Below, piece by piece: positions 50,701-57,920 of a DNA stretch of 64,000 bases; positions within the stretch are counted from its first letter, which is position 1; the number at the start of each line of letters is the position of its first letter. Location of the stretch: positions 1,550,001 to 1,614,000 of the forward strand of contig NZ_CP010429.1 of the NCBI RefSeq assembly GCF_000974425.1, in the 5' to 3' direction. The DNA is from Spirosoma radiotolerans (lineage in GTDB: Bacteria; Bacteroidota; Bacteroidia; Cytophagales; Spirosomataceae). The notes below the pieces were generated by a model, which saw only the letters and a program-made list of their open reading frames with translations, was not told where the DNA came from and did no database searches. Both the position numbers and the translations under genes were made by a program.

Positions 50701-50959
50701 GGAGTAGATTGTCTAGAAACAGCATTAACTCGTTCTGGCAAACGGCAGGTTCAACATCGAATTCCTCGAGCAGTTGTGCCTGAATTTCGTGAACCAGCAG
50801 GCTTTTTTTGTCCTGTAAAAGCGCCCAGATGAACCCGCCGACTTCATTTAACTCGTAATAATTGCCGGCCTCGTAATTCAACAGAATGGTTTCGTTACCA
50901 AGTACAGAAGAAGACTGGTTAGGAAGTAGTTGAACGCGTGTCGTAAGCGTAAGGGGCAT
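50672..50959 (-). CDS. Lasso peptide recognition protein (B1, PqqD-like)
   Basis: A 95-residue RiPP recognition element of the PqqD family: three N-terminal beta strands (ETILLNYEAGNYYELNEVGG) and three helices (IWALLQDKKSLLVHEIQAQL, ELMLFLDNLLREKLIEA). It should bind the YxxPxLxxLG part of the precursor leader and present it to B2. It overlaps B2 by 29 nt and lies 155 nt downstream of the precursor gene, with a hairpin between them. Confidence 0.92.
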   Translation of the reverse strand: MPLTLTTRVQLLPNQSSSVLGNETILLNYEAGNYYELNEVGGFIWALLQDKKSLLVHEIQAQLLEEFDVEPAVCQNELMLFLDNLLREKLIEARE

Positions 50960-50996
50960 AGATATAGGGACTAAATCGGATTGAAGTTAATGAAAA

Positions 50997-51032
50997 GAGC
51001 TTGATTCGCCAAGATACAGGCAAATCAAGCTC
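50997..51032 (-). terminator. Intercistronic hairpin between the lasso precursor and B1 genes
   Basis: Stem GAGCTTGATT / AATCAAGCTC, 10 bp, with an inner 3-bp GCC/GGC extension. On the minus strand TTTTC follows. The short U tract suggests partial termination, which would raise precursor mRNA above that of the processing enzymes. Confidence 0.65.
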
Positions 51033-51114
51033 AGGAGATGCTTAATCAAAAAACTAACTGAAAGTGCCGACGTATTCTATGGTACAGCCTTCGTGCGGCC
51101 TATCCTGGTTTTCT

Positions 51115-51261
51115 TTAGGCTGTTGCAAATGAACCGAAACCATCGGTGGCCGATCCACTCTTCAAAGTTAGTTTTTTGACGCTACCCAGCGATTTTAGCT
51201 TGGGCGTTTTGTAGGCTTTTTTGGGCGCCGGAGCCGATATATGTACAGTCTTTGTAGTCAT
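51115..51261 (-). CDS. Lasso peptide precursor (A protein)
   Basis: This 48-residue peptide was found by translating the gap between B1 and the upstream T9SS gene. The leader contains Y17-K-T-P20-K-L22-K-S-L25-G26-S-V28-K-K-L31-T32, an exact match to the YxxPxLxxLGxVxxLT signature bound by B1 proteins. Thr32 fits the conserved penultimate leader Thr, so cleavage after Leu33 would free the core KSGSATDGFGSFATA. Asp40 is the only acidic core residue and must be the ring acceptor. With Lys34 as residue 1 the ring has seven members; other cleavage sites would give eight or nine. Start ATG at 51261. Confidence 0.9.
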   Translation of the reverse strand: MTTKTVHISAPAPKKAYKTPKLKSLGSVKKLTLKSGSATDGFGSFATA

Positions 51262-51309
51262 GAGACAAGAAAAGTAAATGTGGTAAAATGAGTAAGTGGA
51301 CAGCCGTGC

Positions 51310-52356
51310 TTATTGAACAACGATACGATGCTGGCGTGTCTGCCCCCGCTCTTCCACGGTAAGTACATAAACGCCCGCTGATAACTTACCCGTTGCTTTC
51401 AATAACAGGTTGCCCGACTGAATGCCCGTCTTCTGGAACGGCATTGCCCGGCCGTCAGCCCCGAAGAAACCAACCGTTGCTGTTTCGGGCTCATCTAACC
51501 GAAGCGTAAATTGACCATCACTCACCACTGGGTTGGGATACACCCCATACGCTTCTGCCCGCAGAACAACCGATTCTACTCGTAAGGGCGTTACTTTACC
51601 ACTCAAATCCGTTTGGGTTAACCGGTAATAACTGGTGCCAGAGTAGGGCGTCTGATCGATCATCTGGTAATTCTTCAACGAATTGCTCGTAGCTCCCAAT
51701 TCATTTACTTCACCGACGCGCTCAAAAATTTTGAGATCTTTACTACGCTCAATCAGGAAGCCTTTGTTGTTGGTTTCCAGCGACGTTGTCCATGCCAGGG
51801 CTACCGTCCGATCTTCCTGTGCTTTCGCGGTGAAGGAAACCAGCGCTACGGGCAGAGGACCCGTAACTGTAATGGTTGAACTAGCGTTATCATTGGCACT
51901 ATTATTAGTTAATCCTAAATTCGTACCAACAGCATTCAGACTTACAGGTGCGTTAGGGCCTGGTTGTACACCAATAACATTCAGTGTTACTACATAATCG
52001 GCATTTCCTGGCACAGGGCCTAAGTTGCTGATAAGTGTAACAATTGTTCCGTTGACCGGGCTGTACGTACCAATTGATGTGGTGAAGTTAGTCGTAGTTG
52101 AAACAGGTGCTGTGGGTGTAATACTTAGACTGCTTACGCCTACGTTTGGCGGTAAATTCAAGGTATACGTAGTGTTAGCGCTCTGCGGAATAGCCGTTGC
52201 GCTTCCATTCCCAAAGTTTGCACTAATCGTACCATTCGCTCCAGTAACTAAAGGGTTGGGCGTTATTACAAATCCGCCGGCCGAGGGATCCTGGGCATAA
52301 CTGGTAGACAAACCACCCAGGACTATCGAAAATAATAGTAAAACTTTTCTGGTCAT
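51310..52356 (-). CDS. Secreted protein with T9SS C-terminal sorting domain
   Basis: The 348-residue protein has a signal peptide (KVLLLFSIVLGGLSTSYAQ), a DUF11/CARDB-like beta domain (residues ~25-165, FVITPNPLVTGANGTISANF, NADYVVTLNVIGVQPGPNAP), a second domain typical of Cytophagales cargo (LPVALVSFTAKAQEDRTVAL, NNKGFLIERSKDLKIFERVG), and a type A sorting domain (AYGVYPNPVVSDGQFTLRLD to RQHRIVVQ). It should be exported by T9SS. The lasso precursor gene starts 48 nt after its stop on the same strand with no terminator between. Ligand unknown. Confidence 0.9.
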   Translation of the reverse strand: MTRKVLLLFSIVLGGLSTSYAQDPSAGGFVITPNPLVTGANGTISANFGNGSATAIPQSANTTYTLNLPPNVGVSSLSITPTAPVSTTTNFTTSIGTYSPVNGTIVTLISNLGPVPGNADYVVTLNVIGVQPGPNAPVSLNAVGTNLGLTNNSANDNASSTITVTGPLPVALVSFTAKAQEDRTVALAWTTSLETNNKGFLIERSKDLKIFERVGEVNELGATSNSLKNYQMIDQTPYSGTSYYRLTQTDLSGKVTPLRVESVVLRAEAYGVYPNPVVSDGQFTLRLDEPETATVGFFGADGRAMPFQKTGIQSGNLLLKATGKLSAGVYVLTVEERGQTRQHRIVVQ

Positions 52357-52423
52357 AACTGTTAATGTTTACTTTTTGAATTTTAATCTTGATAAACTTA
52401 ATCGTTGTGATTAGGAAGCAAAA

Positions 52424-52475
52424 ACTATGCTTGGTGTCAAATATCATCAATTAGATATTTGACACCAAGCATAGT
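52424..52475 (-). terminator. Rho-independent terminator of the large repetitive gene
   Basis: Perfect 22-bp stem (52424-52445 and 52454-52475) with an 8-nt loop. On the minus strand TTTTTG follows. It separates the 1479-residue protein gene from the T9SS gene downstream, so the two are probably separate transcripts. Confidence 0.9.
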
Positions 52476-52477
52476 AA

Positions 52478-55400
52478 CTACAAAGCATTTACATTTCTCA
52501 CATAAATGTTATTTAATGGATTGCTATCATATGTTTTACTGGCATCATCGTTAACATTTACGGTGAGATTTGCCGTTCCTTTACTGGCAGCCGCCCGTGA
52601 GATTGTAAATCCAAGAGTAGCTTTGCCATTGGCTGAAATAAACTGACCGGCATTTATAGTCACCGTTAATTGCCTTTCACTAGTTGATGCCGCTGTCCAC
52701 TTTGTATTGTCAACCGCAACTGGATTGGTGGTACCACCTGACACATTGATGCTGGTTAGCGCATTATTATAAGTGAGGTTATATCCAAGGGGGGCCGTTA
52801 TGGTGATCTTTACATTGCCACTTGATGTAGCTTGGCCAGCATACTCTGTAACCTCTACGACGAAATCACGAGTAGCGTTCTCCCCGGAGGCCGTAAAGTT
52901 GCCTAATGGAAGGCGAATGATTGGCGAAAGATCCGGCGTAGACTGACCAACCAGCACATGCAGCGTTGCACTGCCACACACCGACGGTGTGCTGTTATCG
53001 CAGGCAGTGTAGGTAAAGTCGACGGGGCCGGTTACACCCGGTGCTGGCGTGAAGGTGTAGCTCCCTGTGGCTGTTAGCACCAGCGTTCCTGAAGAAGTCG
53101 ACGTCGTGCCTGGATTCGAAACTGTCAGGGTATTGCCTAAGTCGTTTGTCAGGACATTACCCGTCGCTGGAGTAACTCCCGCAGTCGACACATAATCATC
53201 ATTGATGCTAACGTTAGCTGGAGTGCCCGGTGCTTTTACCGTGATGCTGACAGTTGCCGTTGCACAGTTCGAAGGGGTCTCACACACCTGATAAGTCAAG
53301 ACGTCCGTTCCGTAATAACCCGCCGTTGGCGTATAAACGACGTTACCAGTTCCGTCGATGCTGGCCGTGCCATGCGCTGGTCCTGTCGCAATGGTGGGTG
53401 TTCCTAAGGTGCCGCCAGAATTACCGGGTCCATCGTTAACTTTTACGTTAATGGTCGTAGCCGCTGGTGTGGTTGGGCTGCCGGTGACGGTAGCAAAATC
53501 TGGGTTGGCCACGGGTGGGTTCGTCGTTACGGCCGGATCAAGTACCGTAATCGTCAGCGTCTGCGTGGTGCAATAGGTAGGAGGGGTCGGTGCACAGACA
53601 GGGACGTTATACACATAGACACCCGGCGTCGCACTGCTGAAGGTAAACGTACCATCGGTGTTTACCGTCAATGTTGGTGCTGAACCGCCCGGAGCACTTG
53701 CTGGGGCTGGGGCTGGTCCATAGGTGGCGCCCACCGGAATCACATCGTTCGTTTTGACACTGCCTGTTGCAGGCACACCCTTGTTGGTAACCACAAAATC
53801 CGGGTTAGGATTGAACGGGTTGATCAAGACATGCAGTGTTCCGTTGGCACTCGCTGCCGGAGAGCCACTATCGGTCGTTGTGTAGCTGAAATCGACCGGG
53901 CCGGTAGCGCCAGCCACGGGTGTAAAGGTGTAGCTGCCTGCCGATGTAACGACCAGTGTACCTTTTCCGGCAATGGTCGTGGTCTGAGCCGTAACCGTCT
54001 GTGTATTGCCTTCAGGATCGCTATCATTGGTTTTTACGTTCCCGCTAGCTGCCAACCCCTGATACGTACTGATGTAATCGTCAGCGGCTACGGTTGTGTT
54101 CGTGCTGCCTGGTGCCTTCACCGTAATGGTCACGGTGGCTGTAGCGCATAAGTTGGAGCCTGGTGTTTCGCAAACCTGATAGGTCAGTACATCCGTTCCG
54201 TAAAAATTAGCATTGGGCGTGTACACCACGTTGCCACTTCCATCGACCGTGGCCGATCCGTTGGTTGGGGGCGTTGTAATGGTTGGGACGCCTAATGTAC
54301 CACCAGCGTTGCCGGGTCCATCGTTCGCTTTAACATTGATTGTTACCGCCGATGGATTGCTGGCCGCCCCTGTCGTCGTGACGATATCCGGGTTGGCAAC
54401 TGGCTTATTGGTATTTATCGTTGGATCGAGTACTGTGATCGTCAGTGTCTGCGTCGCGCAGGCCGTCCCAGATAAGCCTGAGCCACAAACGGGCACGGAG
54501 TAGACATATACGCCTGGCGTTGCACTAACAAATGTGTAGGTGCCGTCGGAGTTAACCGTCAGGCTTGGCGAGGAACCATTTGGCTGAGTTGTTGCCGTAG
54601 GCGCTGGACCATAAGTAGTTCCGGCTGGTACAAGATCGTTCGTTTTTACGCTGCCCGTAGCCGGAACGTTTTTATTGGTTACGGCGAAATCTGGATTGGT
54701 GTTCAACGCACAGACCAGGCCGCCACCTGTTGAGGTACGCGTATCGACGAAGGCACCGAATACGTCAAGATTGCCACCCAGTACACCCACACCAACTAGT
54801 GGCGCTACGGTCAACTGAATTTCATCGAATGGTCTGGTTGTAATAAAACCAACGTTGGCAGCAGTACTCGTTGAGCCAAATAGAGTTATTGACAAGTCGA
54901 GCAGACTACCATTACCGGTTCTGCTTTCCTGTAACACACCATCATTGTACGTCGAAACCGTTAATGCACCAAACAAATCAGCGAGGACAAGGCCGGATAC
55001 TTTCCGGACCGAAAAACCAGCGAACGTACCTACCGGATAGGTGCTGATCGGGTCGAGCACAGCAATGGATGCATTTGTTGCGACAGTTGCCAGATTGGTA
55101 ATGGTGGCGAAGTCGGTCGTAGAGGCTGAAACGACATTCCACGGGTCGCGAATAGTTGTTGCCGCTGACACTACCCCTGTAACGCCCGTGCGGGCAGCAT
55201 CGATAACAACCGGGAACGTTGGGTTGCTCAGGTTATAGGCGGTGTTACAAACGATAGCTGCTGCGCAAGTCTTCTCAAATATGGCGCTGTAGATGTTGAT
55301 TGTGCCCAGATTGACGCCCACTAGACTGGGAATCGTGATCTTCACTTCATCGTAAGGCACCGTGGCCACAATGCCGACAATCTGACGGGTTACACCATTC

Positions 55401-56917
55401 AATAAAGCCGTTGTCGCGCCAACAATGATAGCATTGCCGGTACCCGTCTGTACCAAGGCACCATTGTTATAGAGCGAGATCGTTGCCGAGCCGACAACCG
55501 CTGCGGATACCACCGAATTCGTTTGAATATCAAAGCCCGCAAAACTGTTAACAGGATAGGTGTCCACCGCATTCGCTACGGCAAAGGTGGCACTGGTTGA
55601 CACACCGGCCGTCAATACGACCGTGGCAAAGTTTGTTAAATCCGTGTCAATGACGTTTGCGGAATTATTGATGGCGCAGGCAACACAAGCGGCTCCCGGA
55701 AATCCGGTGTTGTTTCCATCGACGTAAACAGGCGATGTGGGAGCGACCAGGGGCGTCAAGGTGTTCTGTGGAATCGTATTGTCAGCGCAGGCAACACTTG
55801 GACCAGCGCAAAACTTTTCAACTACAAAGCCATATACCCTTGTCTCTTCTACACCGGCCGCCACTAATTTAGTCACAGTCAGCCTTATCTCGTCGAATGG
55901 CTTGTCGGCTGCCGTTATGAAGCCAATAACCCGGCGGCCTAATCCTGATGTGATCGAAGTATTGGCAGATAGCAAACTGGCCGCAGGTATGGTTTGGGCT
56001 AGTACGCCGTTGTTATACGTCCTGATAGAGATGCCGTTAAGTACACCGAGGTCTAACAGGGCTGGGCTTGCAACATCGATACCGGCAAATGAGCCGCCAG
56101 GGTATTCAGTGATCGAATTTTTGATCGAAAACGTTGCCGTTGTTCCTACGCCCGCCGTTAAATTTATGGATGCATAGTCTGTCGGATTAGCGCTCACCGC
56201 ATTGTCAACGTTGGTAATGCTGCCCAGATTCAGGACACCACCAAAACCAGTATTGTCCGGGTTTACATAAACAGGAACCGTAGGGCTGGTCAGCGTAGTC
56301 AATGTGTTACAGGCCAATGCCGGTGCCGTATCGCAGAACCGTTCAATCACAGGCGCATAAACGCTTACTGTTCCAACGACACCGCCATACTCAATACGAA
56401 CCCGGTCAAAAGCACCGGTTGCAATCAAACCAATCCTTGTTTTACTACCTAAAATCCCAACATCTGCCAGGTTATTAAAGATCTTTGTATCTACAGCTGT
56501 ATTGCTGTTCCCAAGATACGTAGTGATCGTTATGGTTGCCGCCAGACTGGTGGTATTAATAATGAAACCGGCAAAGCTACCTGTAGCATACACATTGGCC
56601 CCGGTAGCGTTATTGTCTTTTACCTGTACCCAAGCCGAAGAAGTCAAGATGGACGTGTAAGTGGCAGCCGTTGTAAAAGTAGGGTCGTTGTCGATTAGGT
56701 TTGCCTTGTTATTGAACTCATCTCCTCCAATACCCTGACTGGACGTAACCGTAAGATTAGTGAACGATGGATTCGTGAGGGCAACAACCGTATTACAGGT
56801 TGCAGTGCCTGATTGTGCCAGTGCATCTGGCGATACAAACAAGGACAGACAGAGAGGAAGCCATGCAAGTAGATTTAATAAAAAATCCCGGCATAAGCAG
56901 GTAAATGGTTTTTTCAT
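52478..56917 (-). CDS. Very large secreted repetitive adhesin-like protein
   Basis: The 1479-residue protein has a signal peptide (LAWLPLCLSLFVSPDALAQ). Residues ~36-735 are four ~170-residue beta-rich repeats, each starting with a Cys (CNT- or CADNT-) and holding a YP-x-GSFAGF motif. Residues ~740-1320 are six Ig/cadherin-like domains (NPDFAVTNKNVPATGSVKTN, ANPDIVTTTG, ADDYISTYQG) arranged as a three-domain block that occurs twice. The C-terminus (~1330-1479) is DUF11-like. No clear T9SS sorting domain ends it (last residues YVRNVNAL). It probably acts at the cell surface in adhesion; ligand unknown. Confidence 0.88.
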   Translation of the reverse strand: MKKPFTCLCRDFLLNLLAWLPLCLSLFVSPDALAQSGTATCNTVVALTNPSFTNLTVTSSQGIGGDEFNNKANLIDNDPTFTTAATYTSILTSSAWVQVKDNNATGANVYATGSFAGFIINTTSLAATITITTYLGNSNTAVDTKIFNNLADVGILGSKTRIGLIATGAFDRVRIEYGGVVGTVSVYAPVIERFCDTAPALACNTLTTLTSPTVPVYVNPDNTGFGGVLNLGSITNVDNAVSANPTDYASINLTAGVGTTATFSIKNSITEYPGGSFAGIDVASPALLDLGVLNGISIRTYNNGVLAQTIPAASLLSANTSITSGLGRRVIGFITAADKPFDEIRLTVTKLVAAGVEETRVYGFVVEKFCAGPSVACADNTIPQNTLTPLVAPTSPVYVDGNNTGFPGAACVACAINNSANVIDTDLTNFATVVLTAGVSTSATFAVANAVDTYPVNSFAGFDIQTNSVVSAAVVGSATISLYNNGALVQTGTGNAIIVGATTALLNGVTRQIVGIVATVPYDEVKITIPSLVGVNLGTINIYSAIFEKTCAAAIVCNTAYNLSNPTFPVVIDAARTGVTGVVSAATTIRDPWNVVSASTTDFATITNLATVATNASIAVLDPISTYPVGTFAGFSVRKVSGLVLADLFGALTVSTYNDGVLQESRTGNGSLLDLSITLFGSTSTAANVGFITTRPFDEIQLTVAPLVGVGVLGGNLDVFGAFVDTRTSTGGGLVCALNTNPDFAVTNKNVPATGSVKTNDLVPAGTTYGPAPTATTQPNGSSPSLTVNSDGTYTFVSATPGVYVYSVPVCGSGLSGTACATQTLTITVLDPTINTNKPVANPDIVTTTGAASNPSAVTINVKANDGPGNAGGTLGVPTITTPPTNGSATVDGSGNVVYTPNANFYGTDVLTYQVCETPGSNLCATATVTITVKAPGSTNTTVAADDYISTYQGLAASGNVKTNDSDPEGNTQTVTAQTTTIAGKGTLVVTSAGSYTFTPVAGATGPVDFSYTTTDSGSPAASANGTLHVLINPFNPNPDFVVTNKGVPATGSVKTNDVIPVGATYGPAPAPASAPGGSAPTLTVNTDGTFTFSSATPGVYVYNVPVCAPTPPTYCTTQTLTITVLDPAVTTNPPVANPDFATVTGSPTTPAATTINVKVNDGPGNSGGTLGTPTIATGPAHGTASIDGTGNVVYTPTAGYYGTDVLTYQVCETPSNCATATVSITVKAPGTPANVSINDDYVSTAGVTPATGNVLTNDLGNTLTVSNPGTTSTSSGTLVLTATGSYTFTPAPGVTGPVDFTYTACDNSTPSVCGSATLHVLVGQSTPDLSPIIRLPLGNFTASGENATRDFVVEVTEYAGQATSSGNVKITITAPLGYNLTYNNALTSINVSGGTTNPVAVDNTKWTAASTSERQLTVTINAGQFISANGKATLGFTISRAAASKGTANLTVNVNDDASKTYDSNPLNNIYVRNVNAL

Positions 56918-57434
56918 AAAAGTTGAATTAACTGTAAAAGAAGTGGATTGAAAGATAAATGTACTCTTTACTAAAAGGCGTTATAAATAGTTTTCAAAAT
57001 TGTAGAAAAAGCCTATTGTCTATTGTATTTATGGGTTTTTTATGTGCCTAAAAGTATTTGAAAGTTCATTGTATTTTAAAAAATATCTGTTTTACGGTAA
57101 AATAGTTTCATATATGAAATTGTAGTAACATAAGATGTATCTACAATAATGGATGATGAACTGGGGTGATAAAATGTCTATTTATCTGACTAATCTGCTC
57201 ATTAGGTTTGCTCATTAGGTGCTGTTACTGCACCGCCATTTTGCCGAATGAACCCGAGGCAGACTATACGATCTCGAGCCCTTGTGTAGCTGGGGTTGGT
57301 GTTCCGCTTGCTAATGAAGCAGAGTCTATACTTATGGGCTCTATAATCGAGGGGTTATCTTTATTATGAGAAACAATGTCAAACCATTTGGCTGGCAGCC
57401 TGTTTATAGGTTACTCAACAAAAGAGATACTACC
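56918..57434. other. AT-rich intergenic region
   Basis: About 520 nt between divergent genes and poorer in GC than the rest. It holds a TAGGTTTG box (57203-57210, fits TAnnTTTG) inside a 12-nt direct repeat, TGCTCATTAGGT at 57196-57207 and 57209-57220. No gene was recognised. Confidence 0.5.
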
Positions 57435-57737
57435 ATGGATAAATTGCAGAAGTTTGAGTTGATGAACAAGATCGTTCGTGAACTCGAAGACCTTCAGAAC
57501 AGCCAGCGGGCGCTGATCGAGAAAATCGGTAAGATTGAAGTAGACAATATGAACGGGCTGAACGACTCGTATCTGGAGAATAATCTGGGCACCATGCACA
57601 GCAAAGTTGCTGAGAACGTCGATTCTGTAACCGAAATCTTCGCTCACTTTGAAGCCCAACGCGATGAGTACGGCGAAAAGAATAGTGCAGACATTGCCGC
57701 AGCCGAGGCCGCTGCTGCGCTGGAAGCAATAAAATAA
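57435..57737 (+). CDS. Small helical hypothetical protein
   Basis: The 100-residue acidic protein has strong heptad-like helices (MDKLQKFELMNKIVRELEDL, NSQRALIEKIGKIEVDNMNG) and an Ala-rich tail (SADIAAAEAAAALEAIK). No signal peptide. A coiled-coil dimer is inferred; no family is recognised. ATG 57435 is used because upstream in-frame codons (from 57366) encode an unrelated segment without a conserved pattern. A terminator follows 20 nt after the stop. Confidence 0.75.
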   Translation: MDKLQKFELMNKIVRELEDLQNSQRALIEKIGKIEVDNMNGLNDSYLENNLGTMHSKVAENVDSVTEIFAHFEAQRDEYGEKNSADIAAAEAAAALEAIK

Positions 57738-57757
57738 TACCCCCCTTTTCTACGCAG

Positions 57758-57782
57758 AAAGCCGGACAGACTGTCCGGCTTT
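57758..57782 (+). terminator. Rho-independent terminator
   Basis: Stem AAAGCCGGAC / GTCCGGCTTT, 10 bp with a 5-nt loop, followed by TTTTG. It ends the coiled-coil protein gene. Confidence 0.9.
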
Positions 57783-57920
57783 TTGTGTTTTTGTATGTTT
57801 CTTAAACTAGCTTCCAGCAGAAAGAGGCCGAAAGAATTCATGGTCGGTGAAGAAACTGCCTTCTGGAACAATCAGCGTACAGTAACGAACTGGGTAAGAT
57901 AAACCCAGGGGGCCTCATGA

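Noticed and set aside
57411..57729. Minus-strand frames over the coiled-coil gene
   Set aside because: They overlap the plus-strand gene, which has its own terminator and a typical helical composition.
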